DNA from: Arabidopsis thaliana
Taxonomy: Eukaryota > Streptophyta > Magnoliopsida > Brassicales > Brassicaceae
Reading direction: 5' to 3'
DNA length: 64,000 nucleotides
NCBI RefSeq assembly: GCF_000001735.4
Contig: NC_003070.9
Span: 9,300,001-9,364,000, forward strand
This document shows, piece after piece, positions 1-11,752 of the stretch. The notes below the pieces were generated by a model that searched no databases, had not been told where the DNA came from, and was given only the letters and a program-made list of their open reading frames with translations. The translations under genes were made by a program, and so were the position numbers. The stretch's first letter is position 1. Every line of letters starts with the position of its first letter.

Positions 1-138
1 TTATTCAGTTCTCTCTCGACAAAGTCATTCTTCTTGTCTTATATTAACTACTAGTCTATACATATGTCCTGCTTTAGTTCAATTCAATGAAGGCTTATCT
101 TCAATTCAATAAGTGATTATGGGCAAAAATTTCCTCAG
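1..138 (+). other. Intron part of ORC6 entering the window
   Basis: AT-rich, no sustained reading frame, and it ends in a pyrimidine-rich tract with an AG acceptor at 137-138. It is read as the intron before the first visible ORC6 exon. The upstream exons lie outside the window. Confidence 0.6.
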
Positions 139-603
139 ACTTGCTTGATGTGTTACCTGGAAAGAGGAGACTAGAGGATGGTGGATATTCATCTGGTGAT
201 GAGGTACTTTCATGGCAACCGACCTCTTCCCATCTGTTTAGAATCATTCTTTGTGATTTATCAAATGTACATACGTCTCAAACTTGTGACTATTTCTGAT
301 TCACACTACATGTGATTTGCTTCTTCAGTCTTCATGTTACAAAAGACACAAGAAGATGGAGGAGGCTAAGTATGAGGACTGGAAATCTACAGTCGTTAAT
401 TCGATTAAGAAGAATCCAGAGAAAGGTACTCAAACTTTTGTAAATTGATTTGATCACCAAAAGAAATGATTCATTTGTATGTTTTCTCTGTTGCTGATGT
501 TTCTGGATCTTGTGTTTTCTTTTCAGGAACTAAGAGAGTTATACAGGCCAGTCTCAATTTCCCAAAGAAATCTGAGACCAAAGAGTTGCAAGTTGATTCA
601 TAA
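139..603 (+). CDS. ORC6: Origin recognition complex subunit 6, C-terminal part
   Basis: Three exons (139-203, 329-425, 527-603) join in frame and end at TAA 601-603. All junctions are GT-AG. The visible tail is about 79 residues. It starts DLLDVLPGKRRLEDGG and continues SSCYKRHKKMEEAKYEDWK before a basic stretch and the end LQVDS. This matches my memory of the C-terminal region of plant ORC6, the smallest subunit of the nuclear complex that marks replication origins. The YEDWK segment belongs to the conserved C-terminal helix that in other eukaryotes contacts another ORC subunit. The N-terminal TFIIB-like half is outside the window. The gene converges on the methyltransferase gene 540 bp downstream. 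The family call rests on recollection of the sequence, not on a search. Confidence 0.8.
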
Positions 604-1145
604 CATTACACACATTCAGAGACTCAGATCCTGTTATTGTTGTTTTCATCACATTTAATGTGTAAATGACAATTCTTGATAAGAATTTTTTTTTTCCCCA
701 AACCATTTTCTATAGATTTTTATGCAAATAATGGACACATAAATGTCTACTAGATAAACTATGATCAATTGAATAAACTACATGGTATTTCGTATACCTA
801 GTGGTAAGCAATTAAGCATCGGTTACGTTCGGTTTATTGGTCTTCGACACATCTCTTCTCCACACTAGTGGTAAGCATAAACATACTCGTCGATTTAAAC
901 AATCTGAGTTTGTAAGAGAAGAAGAAACAGAGTTGGCTAGTGCAAAAACTATTAAGTTGAGAATTCAATGGTACACCACAAAGTTCCAAGCTTTTGGATT
1001 GGGAAACAAAAATAAACTATAACATCAATAAATAGATACTTCAAAAAGTGTTTAAAGACAAGATTTGCAGCTCTCTCACATTCCCTAAGGACGAAAGCTC
1101 TATCATTTGATCAAAATGTCAGGTCACACCGGAAATAAAGTAACT
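604..1145. other. Intergenic 3' flanks, ORC6 / PMT2 convergent
   Basis: This holds the 3' UTRs of two convergent genes and AT-rich spacer. A 61-codon open frame at 837-1022 has no recognisable protein character and no exon-like neighbours. No repeat of note was seen. Confidence 0.6.
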
Positions 1146-3432
1146 TCAGTGAGTCGAGGTGGAGTTGGTGACCCAATACTGCTTCACGGCAATCAAAACC
1201 TTCTCAGGAACTAAAGGACCATCCTCATGATCGACAAGCTTCGCATCCCATCTCATTCCAGCGATGATTCTCTTCACCTTGATCAATGTATCCACATCAT
1301 CCCGGATTATAACCGCTCCTTCTGGTCGGAGAATTCTATCCATCTCTAGAAGAATATCATCCGCATTGCACCTAAAGAGTTTCGGATTCATACATTAGCA
1401 ATCTCAAAATACCTCTAAAAAACTGTTGTTATGAATCATTACACAAAACAGTTATACATACTTGTTCTTGTATAGACTGAAGAGGTGGTTCGCGTGGATC
1501 AGGTCATATGTTCTTGGATATGTAGAGAAAGCCTCACACCTGAAACCATTTCAGTAGACAGAGAGTCTCTCAAACCAGAGACAATGAGTTATTGAGAAGT
1601 TGTGAGAAGAGGGAATAATCTTTTACTTACCAGTCATGGTAGATACCGATGAGTCCTCGTTCATATACAACTCCGAGTCTGTTCTTTTCGGCAATTGTGG
1701 GAACAACATTCATAACCCAAAGCTTTTGGGATTCAAGAGCAGCAGCAAATCCACCAAACCCTGCGTTCATGTCCATGATGTTACGGTACCTTCCAGTGTC
1801 AAGTAGACTGTTGATTCTCTTGTAGGCTTTCACATGTTTTTTCCACTGTCTGTTATCGTCTTCATAGGCATCAACAGTAACACCAGAGATCGAACCGCTA
1901 GAGATCCTGGGCGGCACTGCATTGAGCCTATCTGGGAAAGCCTGAAGCTCACCACCAGCTACTTCATCTGAGCTACTTGTCTCCGGATACGGTGTAATAC
2001 ATGCCTCCATTTTCTTGTACCTAGAGAAGATTCATTATTAGAGCCATACGGTGATGTTTCTAGCAAGGAAAAAAGAATGAGGAATATAAGAAATGAAACT
2101 TACCAGACATCATCGGTATCATCGGTTTTGCAGAAATTGGCTCTAGGATCATCTTGTCTTGATCGGCATGCCTCATCATTGACTCTCTTCTGCCAAATTG
2201 CAATCTCACCGTGTTCATACTTTTTCTCCCAACAAAGAAGTTTAGCAGCTTCCTCAATCTTTCTTTGTTCCTCTTGAAGGTCCTCCTTGGGACGTTGCCA
2301 TGCCTTGTAGTTGACTTTCCAGTTGATTGGAGGACCAGACAGAATCCAGTACCCACCAGGTCTAAGCACACGGTCAACTTCCATCAAGTACATCCCATCT
2401 GTTATAAAAGAAAAACAGCATTGTAAGTAACTGATATGTCTTTAGACAAAGTGAAAGTCAAATTGATATAAGATCAGAAAAGGTTTTAACCATTTGCTCC
2501 CCATGGAATCAAACACCGAGAGCAATGAGCCATGTCGAAAGCACGTGTTGGGTATGGCAACTTTATGGTACCAAGAACACCAATAACAGCGGGAACACCT
2601 CTCTCGAGAGCAAACTGGACCTGAGCCTCGTGTGAATCTCTTGGTGCAAAAGACATTGCACGCACATTTCTGCTCCATAAGTACGCTCCCCAACTTGCAA
2701 CCTAACAAAACGTCTCAATTTAGTTCCACCATGTAAGTATTGTAGTTTCAATAAGAAAGTCAAGAAAGTATAAAACATTACCCCACAACCAGTGTCCAAA
2801 GCAGTCCTAACAGTTCCGTTCTCCATAGGTATCACGGAAGCAAGCTGATCGATATACTTATCAGCACCTTGAGGGAACTGAGTTCCACCACCAGGGAATC
2901 TAAAAACGTCTCCCTCATACTGAATCCAATTCTGAATAGCCTTCTCAACAGTCAATGCTTTATACGGCGCATTAGCATAAGGCACATAGTCTCGACTCTT
3001 AGGCCAAGAGAAAGGTGTCACATATCCTTTAGGAGCCGGTATAAGACAATGGAGCTTCTCATTCTCAGGAGCGCAATGCCTTTCTCGGTAAATCATACTA
3101 TCTCTCGGGAAAGTCATGGCACGTCTCTGATCTTGACAAGGAGTGTAATCCGTGTAACGACCATCACAGGGCTCGAAAGCCTTGACCTTTGCAGCTTCAG
3201 AAGCACCAACAAGACTTGATTCGCCAGCGTGATGAGTCTCGAAATTCAAGCTAGGAACAATGTTGCAATCAGCTCCACTGTTGGTCATCTCAAGAGCAAT
3301 ACTGTCTCCTTTACCAAAACCACTTCGTTGCCATGCTCCCAAAATGTAAAAGAAGCAACATAAACTAAACACAATGAAGATCTGAACAGAGCTTCTGGTT
3401 TTACCATCAGCAGAACTAGACTTCAACGCCAT
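1146..3432 (-). CDS. PMT2: Probable type II membrane methyltransferase PMT2 (DUF248/QUA2-like)
   Basis: Six exons on the minus strand: 3432-2782, 2701-2491, 2398-2104, 2020-1631, 1539-1462 and 1371-1146. They join in frame to 616 residues. Residues 17-36 form one membrane segment after a short basic tail, as in a Golgi type II protein. The lumenal part has two methyltransferase halves. The SAM-binding motif [15 protein letters not shown] is near residue 211 and is split by intron 1. A second motif, [14 protein letters not shown], lies in exon 4. Other family marks are [21 protein letters not shown] and [13 protein letters not shown]. Relatives such as QUA2 are needed for homogalacturonan pectin, so pectin methylation in the Golgi is the likely role, though the substrate of this member is not shown by sequence. 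Length equals that of family members. A 405-bp intron interrupts the 5' UTR. Confidence 0.93.
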
Positions 3433-4195
3433 TATTGATCTAACAAAACACAGATCAGCTCCAAATCAGATCAAGAGGCAAAAAAAAGAGAGTGAAGCTT
3501 TAGATTTGAATAAGTAGATAGAGACATAACAACAACAACAACAACAGTTCAAAAACAAGACAAATATACTAAAGAGACAAAAGAGAATCTCAAATCTGTT
3601 ATATTATTAAAACTAGAACAGAGACATTCATAAAAATAAAAACTTTGTCTTGAAAGAGAAGCAATAAATCAAATCTTCCGTAAGAATAACGAAAGAGATC
3701 TAATAAAACAAGCTACAACAAAACACTAGTCTTTAACTACTACAACGTCATTAGTTATTAACAGATTGAGAAACAAAACAGATTTTTAAAAGTAAGCCCG
3801 ATCTGACAAAACAGAGATAGATTGGTCGGAAAGAAGGAACATACAGAGATAATGAAGGAATCTGGGAGATCTAGTGGTACAATTGGTTGATGAGAGAAGT
3901 AATAATACCCAAACTCCGAGAGATTGTTGTCGGTGGGAAAAATGATGATGACGGAGAAAGGAAGGAAGGAATAGAGGATACGTGTAAGATGATTTGTGGG
4001 GGAACCCTAGTTTATGCGTGAATCGTCGTCACCATCTAGCCATGGGATGTGAAAAAGAGAGAGATAAAGCTGGCGATTTTTTGTTATTGAAGGAGAAATC
4101 TCTCTAATTTGCCCTTTTTAAAACAGAGCCATTGAGATTGAGAGAGAGAGAAGAGGAGATGAAACTTTGTAGATTCAATCGACGTCTGATATTTT
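3433..4195 (-). promoter_or_regulatory. PMT2 5' UTR with leader intron, and core promoter
   Basis: Just upstream of the ATG is an acceptor (AG at 3441-3440), and a good donor GTATGT reads from 3844. This predicts a leader intron at 3844-3440. Further upstream, GA-rich tracts (about 4137-4160) and an untranslated-looking leader suggest transcription starts near 4100-4160. No clear TATA box was seen. The intron position is inferred from splice motifs only. Confidence 0.55.
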
Positions 4196-4761
4196 CGTAT
4201 TTTTATTTTTTTCTTTAACCTAAAATCGGCGGAAAAATTATAAAATTAATAAAAGCTAAGAAAAATTTGATAAAATAAATAAAAAATAAAAAGGAAAAAA
4301 ATAAAGAAAATGAAAAGCTGATAGCTTGAAAAAAAAAATACAAAAAAGTGATTTCTTACTGTAATTCAGTACAATTATATTGTTTCACACTCTAACCAGA
4401 AAAAATATATTGTTTCACACTGTTTATAACCAGAAACCAGAATGAATAAGTTTATGCATAATTGGGAAAAAAAAATAGAGAATTGAGAGAGTTTATTAGA
4501 AGTTAAGTTTCGCGTGGAGGCTTTACAAAATTAAAGTTTTTGATACAAAAAAATAAATTTGATTAAACTATAAATTGGTACTTCCAGTAGGGAAGAACAT
4601 ACCTCTGAACATGGGGACCCATCAATTGTAGAAAAGCATATGTTGCAAAAACCGCGTAGTAATTAATCCTACGGACTACGGCCCCTGATGATTACTAGTT
4701 GGATCCAACGGCTGTAAATGTATCTTAAGATTGGTCTTGCTCTGTGGAATTAATAATTTGG
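4196..4761. other. AT-rich intergenic spacer
   Basis: Very A-rich tracts (4200-4350) and a short near-duplicate TATTGTTTCACACT at 4379 and 4409. No gene-like frame or structured RNA was recognised. Confidence 0.5.
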
Positions 4762-5778
4762 GTTTTTTTTTTTTCTTTGTCATCCGAAAATTAATTAGGA
4801 CTCAAACGAGTCAATCCTGAAGAATGTTGTTTACAAATGTAATATGAAGCGGTTGGGTACGAACTTTTCGTGCCAAAAAATCTGCTTTAACATTAGTACT
4901 ACGAGAGATTAAAGATAGAGAAAAGTTTGTGAACTCATCCTTATCGCTCTGTAACTCCTCCAAATACGATGAGAAAGCTGGTCATTCGGTTGGGGAAGAC
5001 ACCATCTCCACCAGATCTGAACAGTCTGTAAGAAAAACTACATCTTGGTTGTCGGCACCAATCATACACTTCATCGCCCAGAGGAAAGCTTCCAGCTCGG
5101 CATGTAAAGGAGATAAACTTCTTCTGAGATTGGCAGCTCCCAAAGTTGATGTCTCTCCAGTTGATGATGTACAGTACCATCCTAAGCCTGAAAACTTGTC
5201 GGTATCTTTCCAAGATCCATCTACAAAACAACGATATCCAGAATAATTGTTGTCTAAAGAAAAATGCCGCACTCGATTACGATCTTCCAAATTGAAAGAA
5301 CCAAAATTTTCGTTGTGAAGCTCAAGTTGAGCGGACTTCCACAAGTCTGACTCTTTTTCCGCCAAATGTAAGATCTCTAGAGGATCTTTATCCACATTAT
5401 CAAAGATTTTTTTATTCCCTGCTTTCCAAATATACCAAATTATCTATGGAAATGAAGATGAATCAAATTCTAAAGGTATGCGCCAAAATAAATGATCCAA
5501 ATTTGCATATATAGATGCATAAGGAAATTTTTCTGGGACCGTAGGTATCTGTGAAAGTGCCCAAATCTGACGAGCAGGATGGCATAAGAAAAGCGTGTGG
5601 TTAATGGTTTCTTCTAGAGCACCACATCTGCTACATCCTATCTCACAGTTTATTCCGCGTTTTCGTAGATTGTCCGTTATTGGTACACATCCCGCTAAAA
5701 TTTGCCACAAGAAGTGATATAACTTGGGCGGACACTGTACTTTCCATGAGAATGCTTTTAAGACTTTGATGTCTGGGT
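4762..5778 (-). mobile_element. LINE (non-LTR retrotransposon) 3' fragment, zf-RVT + RNase H
   Basis: On the minus strand one frame runs from about 5800 to TGA at 4813-4811, about 330 codons. It first encodes a zinc-finger RVT segment with CPPKLYHFLWQILAG and CSRCGALEETINHTLFLC, then a plant LINE RNase H domain with CFVDGSWKD, LHAELEAFLWAM and VVFLTDCSDLV, ending in NVKADFLARKVRTQP. Only two stops break it: TAG at 5443-5441 and TGA at 4981-4979. Each sits where relatives carry tryptophan (P-W-IIWYIWKA and SPTE-W). A 3' UTR follows and ends in an A tract, seen as the T run at 4763-4774. The reverse-transcriptase part is missing, so the copy is 5'-truncated and dead. I could not find a convincing target-site duplication, which fits an old insertion. 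Confidence 0.85.
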
Positions 5779-6812
5779 CAAAAAAAAAAAAAGTTAGCAT
5801 CCAAAGTTTTTAACCTCCTTAGTATGATGTCTGGGTTCTTTATTTCTTTTTTAGTTTCCTTAGTATGATTTAATGTTAATTAATGAATAATATGTTTTTT
5901 AGGATGAGCAGTAATTTTTTTTAGTTGATTTTCTAGAAAAAGCACACAAAATAAAAGAAAAAAATTAAAATTGATCATAAATGTATTAGTTTTTGTGATT
6001 TCTGTTTTTCTATTATTCTAAACCAGTGATATTCAATTATTTATTTTAAAATTTAAAATTTATTCATAATAACTAATAAATAGTGCATAAAAAACTAAAA
6101 ATTAATCTTTTTGAAACAATTTTGTTTTTTTTAAAAGATCAAGTAATAAAGAACATCTTAGAGACACGTAGCAATGAAATTTAAATTTACAAAATAAAAT
6201 AAAAATTTTTGAGGTAATTCCGATATTTGTATTTCTCATATGTGTATTCAAAATCAACTTTGAACAATTTTGTAATTTTGATCATCCTTTTTTTTTTAAT
6301 CATTTTTGTATCAAAATATGTTAGTATATCTCGTATTTAGAACTTCTATGACATGATTCAACGTTTGTTTATATGAAGTTAAATAAATTAATGGTCATTA
6401 ATAAGTTTTTCTGAAACTGATGTATTTAGGCTTGATTAATGATTAGTTTCTAGTTTCTATGAACTCATGTGAACTAATGCACACCCATCGATCTAACTAG
6501 TCAATTGAGGGACTTATGGATCTTCTATGAACTGATGTTTTTAGCTATGTTTTTATGAACGGACGTATTTATGCTTCTTTTTATTTCTCAAACAATTAAT
6601 GGGATACGTGGATCTCAATTAGACATTTATGTTTTCGTTTCTCGTATTCAATGTTCAATTATGTTTGACTCCCAATAGTAAATAAATAGTCTTCAAGTTG
6701 GTTAGACCCACCATATCTTCTTGCTGAGTACACCACCGACTGCAAAGTATTGTGGATTTTATGGTTGAGTGTCCCAAATTTTCATAAGACCCCATTAATT
6801 TAAAACCAAAAC
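5779..6812. other. AT-rich spacer with short overlapping direct repeats
   Basis: TGATGTCTGGGT occurs at 5767-5778 (inside the LINE edge) and again at 5825-5836. CCTTAGTATGAT occurs at 5817-5828 and 5858-5869. The rest is AT-rich without recognisable genes. A 70-codon minus-strand frame at 6655-6867 overlaps a promoter-like stretch and looks accidental. Confidence 0.5.
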
Positions 6813-7077
6813 TATATATAGGCCACTCATACCTCACTCCCTTGTAAGAAACATACTTATCAATCAATAACTCATTTTAAAAAATATGGATTTATGTTTA
6901 TTAATTAGTATCATGAGCGATTTAAGTTCAAATTTAGACCCAATTCATAAGATGGAGGAAAGGGTCAGAATTCCATATAAAAAAAAACACAACGTAAATG
7001 AATATTGTGAGATTGATATCGGGGAGCTGAATAATTATGTTCAATCGAAATCTGATTTGGGTCATCAAGTGACATGA
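6813..7077 (+). other. Candidate tiny transcription unit: TATA box plus 63-codon ORF
   Basis: A strong TATATATA (6813-6820), followed by a C-rich start-like stretch, lies 66-73 bp before an ATG at 6886. The ATG opens a 63-codon frame ending at 7077. The predicted peptide begins MDLCLLISIMSDLSSNLDP and is polar and charged after that, with a KKKH run in the middle. I recognise no family, and there is no clear signal peptide. The layout of TATA, leader and ATG is what a real small Arabidopsis gene would show, but chance cannot be excluded in AT-rich DNA. Confidence 0.25.
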
Positions 7078-10000
7078 CATGTTATTATCATGTTTTGGTT
7101 TTCTAGTCAATATACATTCGTACAAAAAGTTGTTTAGTCTAAGCTTACAATGTCTGATGAATTTGTTTTTATTACTCCTTCTATTTCATATTATATCGGA
7201 AAGTTAAAGAATCGTCGACATCTATTCATATACTTTTAAACCTTTTGAGTTTCACCAAAACTCACTTCATATTTGCCAAGGTTATCAAGATATGTTATAA
7301 GCTCTCTTGTTTTTGGATAGCCTATTGGTTAGGAAATATTCATCACACCCATCGTGTTTTACTTTTACCAATGGATGGCTAATGATTATGAGCAATAATA
7401 ATAGAAGCACTCTATTCTGTTTTTTGTTAAAAAAAAAGTTTTGTACTAGATTTTCAAATGTCAGACTCTAAGCGAAAACTAATTTCCATAATTAGTTGGC
7501 CGACCTACATTTACAAATTATTAGCAAAGATAATTTTTTTTTTTAAAAGTACAATAATAACATATTTCTTTTGTCGGCCAAGTAGTAACTCTTTGAAGAC
7601 TGTAAGTGTAAACAATGAAGTTGTCGTTTAGAAAGCACTAAAGCAGCTTTGAGAAATTACCAAAAATAAAAACGATGTCAAGTCGTCAATAATATTTATT
7701 GATTGGCCCATATTGCTGATTAACCAAGTCAAGGCCCAATATAGGTCTTGAAAACTCACACACCTTCTAGGTCCAAGATATTAAACACGTACGATATGAC
7801 TATCATGAAAAAAAATTACGCATCCACATTGGTTTTCTTAGTAAGTGAATGTCTAAAACGATGGATAAATGAATATTAATTGATACTTTTCTTGTAACTC
7901 AATATCTTAAGACTTTAATCTAAATCTAGCACTCATTTGTTCAATAATGTTCAAGCTTATAGTCTGGTAGAAATAGAATTACGATAAGTATTGTTTAAAC
8001 AATAAGTAATTAGTGCACCAGTAAACTAATTAGTGAACCAGTAAATTAGACAAATATGGTTTAAACAATAAGTAACAAGGGAAAAGAGTTTGGTCAAAGA
8101 TAAAAAATTCGAAGGTGAGGGACATGATTAACTGTGGTGAGGAGGGTTAATTATCTTCACGAAGACAGAGGTATGGATGCTTGGGCTTGAAGACTTTGAA
8201 GCTTTGACTAATGGTATTTTTCACATTTACTTATTATGTACTGTGAAGAAATAAACAACAATATGCATAGTCATATAGAAAGAAAAAGAGGCTCAAATAT
8301 CAAGTGCACACGCTTGGGAAGTAAAAACCAAAAAGAGTCAAAACTAGAAGAGAGACAAAATGGGTATAAACCGAGGAAACTTGGCTTTTTGGAATTTCAT
8401 TGGGTTTGACGTATCCCCTAGCTATGCCTTTAGACTTTTGCCTATAGTGCGATCTGGTTTTGAAGTCGGTACCAAAAATTAAACTCAGGTGACGCTGGAC
8501 CATCAAACTACATTCTATTTTTCCAGTTTTCCACATGTTAATTTTTTTTTAAAGTATTTTTACGTCAATTGACTTGTTGATGCCCGATAAAAAACCTATT
8601 ATGAATAAATAAAATAGCATATGATAGTTTCGACTTTCGACCTATTATTCAAAATTTTGAGAATGTGACGCTGCGTATATTTTAAAATTAGACTACAGTA
8701 TATAAGATTTCATAAAAATGAAGTATTGAAATTATATGCATTTCACATAAAAAATTTTTTTTTTGCTATTTAAACCGCACAACGATGAAAGTTTACGTTT
8801 AAAAATTACATGTTAATTAAACACTAGTTCACATATAAATTTTTAATCGCTATCTAAACTGTTAGGAAGTTTAGTTTTGAAACGTGAACGTTAAACAACA
8901 GATTATGATACACTTTTCAAAAGGCCTTTAACGTTCCAAAATGATTGTGATGCTGCTGAATAAAGGATGATGTCTCATGTACTAAGAATTTCGATGTAGA
9001 TGGAACGATGCAACAACATTAGTTATCCAGTACAGATTCACTAGAAAACACTTAAAAAGTGACTTGAATTTACTACTTTTAAGTCTTAATTAAACGAGTT
9101 AACATATACAGCACTTAACTAAATATCGAGTAAGTTTTTATTCTATCTATGATTGCAAATAAAAAAACGAATGTATTTTTCATAAACTTCACATCATACG
9201 GACACACATAAAATGAAGTATATATATATACGATTTCAAAATATTGAAAAAGAACAATATATCCTTCATCAAACTCATTCTCTTTATTGCACTATCTATT
9301 TTCTTAACAATACATTCACTAAGAAACCCATATATAAAGATTGTTTTTTGGATTTTGTAATATCGAAATGTATAAGTCCGATCCATGTCATTCTACTTAG
9401 GTAATCAACATCAATTTCAAATAATTCTATTTGCCTTGTCAACTAGCATGACTTTCGAAAACCGATAAATTTACAATTTGACGCTGTAGTAAATAATTAG
9501 TTGATCAAATTGACGGTACTTGTACATACACAAAAATGATTAAAGAAAAGATTTTGGATAGATATTTAAAACTTCAACTAGATTTTACTAAAAGCAAGAA
9601 AACGTTGTGAAATTCTATACTTTGGTATTCGGTATTTAAAAAACCCACAAAAATGACAAGAAAGTCGAGTAAATTTGACTTTTGCCTTATAAATGCTACA
9701 CGCATCCTTCTTGTCAATGTTCATAGTTTTAGATTATTACTGATGTAGTTAACCACAAACTGGATAATATTATAACATATTTTCACCTACTACTGTACTT
9801 CAGAACTCAGATTACTCTTACAGCCTTTTTCGAATTTAATTTTTACTACGAACTATGGGGATTTGTTTATCGTTCCTTGAAGATGAACTGATATCGAGAC
9901 AGCACGCATATAAATATTGATTTCCCTATACATGTACCGCGTGTGGTTACTTCAACCACAAAATGTTGACCACTAGACGAATTAAGCTCTAGTCAGGTAG

Positions 10001-11398
10001 CAATTTTGATTTAGTAAAGTGATTGTTTACTTACCAAAAAAGTGATTGTTTGGTTTGACTATGCGAGTGGAGTCAGAGAATTAGTACTTACAAGTTACAT
10101 CTTAGTGCTAATATTAGTAGATGTAGATCTTAGGATTAGTGTAAACTTAGTATCATCAAATTAAATCTACTTTATCATTCTTTTAGTTATATATGTAGAT
10201 GATAGTAATATGATTAAGTTATAAATGAGTCACTTTCTTATTGCAATTTTACTAGATATTCACAAAATATTAGCTATGTAAACTTTCTATCTCTGCTTTG
10301 GCTCTCTAAACCGTTTTAGTTATGAAAGCGGTTTAGATAAAAAGAAATTCTTTATTTGAACAAGTACAAAATATGTATCTCGAAGTCGAACAAAACCATA
10401 TTTATTTCATCTTGCATCTGACTCGTTTGATTGGTGTTTGAACGAAATAGATAAAAACCTTGCTATTTTGTTCTTTTTGATAATTTGATGAAACCTTGTT
10501 ACGTACGGAATATGTTGTTTGTATGTACTGCAAAGCATAAGAATATTCGTGGAGATGCCTAGTTATTTTTCTCTGTAATTCATACATTTAAGTCGTCAAA
10601 ATAAACATGAAGGATATAGATTCATTGAATTTTTAACGAATGAAAAATTTATTCCATCAAAAACTGTGTTTACATTATATGCAGCCTTTTTAAGAGAGTT
10701 TTTGAAAAGCATTGAAACGTAAATTGAAATTGAGCAACTTCTAAACAAATCTTATCCTCTAGATCCAAACAAAATCCGAAGAACATCGTCGTGCTTGGAT
10801 GAACCGTTACTTGAAAAATCATTAATCATAGCTGATATCGGACGGATCGTTCAATGAAAGTGATGATCTGCTTGACCATGTTTGTATCATTGTATGCTAG
10901 CCGCGTTCGACGACGGCAACTTTTTTTTTCTCAAAAAAAGAAAGATGATTGTGTGTAAAATTAAAGGCAGGCAGAAAAATCTCGTAAGCATAATTATAAC
11001 GTTAATGTTGTACCAAAGTGACGAAAATTGATTTGATTTGACTTTTTTTTTAAAAAAAATATTTGATTATATTTACTTGTTTTTTTTTTTTTTTTGGGGC
11101 AAAAGATTATATTTACTTGTTTAGTATGCATATTTATGAGTGTTTTGTGGCTTTGGGAATACTATGCGGCTGAGAGGTTAAGATATGGAAGCAAGGCTAC
11201 ATGATATCATGAAAAATCTACTACTTTTGTGTTGGTTGTATAAACATTATAAATTTATGATCATGGATATGTAATCATTTTTGTAGAAGCTACATGATAT
11301 TGGTATATTGGCTAAATTATGGGATGGCACATAGTTGAAGCTTAGATTCAATTAAAACTTAACCTCAATATACTGATTTCAAGTAATTTGGTCTCACG
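7078..11398. other. Long gene-poor AT-rich region
   Basis: There are short open frames only, none with protein character. A nested repeat is listed separately at 7993-8075. The stretch at 10900-11110 is rich in T and A runs. No TE domain was recognised here, although relics too decayed to see by eye are likely. Confidence 0.5.
7993..8075. repeat. Nested direct repeats around a palindromic core
   Basis: GTTTAAACAATAAGTAA occurs exactly at 7993-8009 and 8059-8075. Between them lie two tandem 20-bp units (8008-8027 and 8028-8047) that differ at two positions. ATTGTTTAAACAAT at the left copy is a perfect palindrome. Confidence 0.8.
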
Positions 11399-11752
11399 AA
11401 CATAGAGATATCCCCTCCATTACCCCCCAAATTGGCTGCCCAAGCGGCAGTATATCACATATGGAGACAGCGGAATCATCTCCTTCACAATGGCATCTCA
11501 ATTCCGCCTCCAATTGTTTTCAAGAACATCAATAGCGAAGTGAGAAACACCATTACTGCTAGAACGCCCCCGTAAAGTCTTTCGTGCCTTAATTGCTCTT
11601 TGGATCCGTTAATGGGTTGATTGATACTCAACTCTTCTTTGTATTATTATTTTTCTTGACAAAGTTTACATTTGTAGGTTCAGCTTTTTGTAAAACTTCA
11701 ACACTTCATTCTAATGATGTTTACATTCTTATAATAATAAAAACATAGAGAT
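11399..11752 (+). mobile_element. 5'-truncated LINE tail flanked by an 11-bp TSD
   Basis: The 11-mer AACATAGAGAT stands at 11399-11409 and 11742-11752. Between the copies, plus-strand frame from about 11428 encodes KLAAQAAVYHIWRQRNHLLH and then IVFKNINSEVRNTITAR, the end of the zf-RVT region of Arabidopsis LINEs. After a C run (11566-11571) the frame shifts, and RKVFRALIALWIR ends at TAA 11610-11612. About 130 bp of 3' UTR follows and ends in a short AATAATAAAA tract. This is a classic target-primed insertion of only about 330 bp. Confidence 0.88.

Noticed and set aside
837-1022. 61-codon plus-strand ORF after ORC6
   Set aside because: No protein character, lies in the convergent 3' flanks, and has no promoter or splice context.
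5767-5836. 12-bp direct repeat as the TSD of the first LINE
   Set aside because: Both copies lie on the same (5') side of the element, so they cannot be its target duplication.
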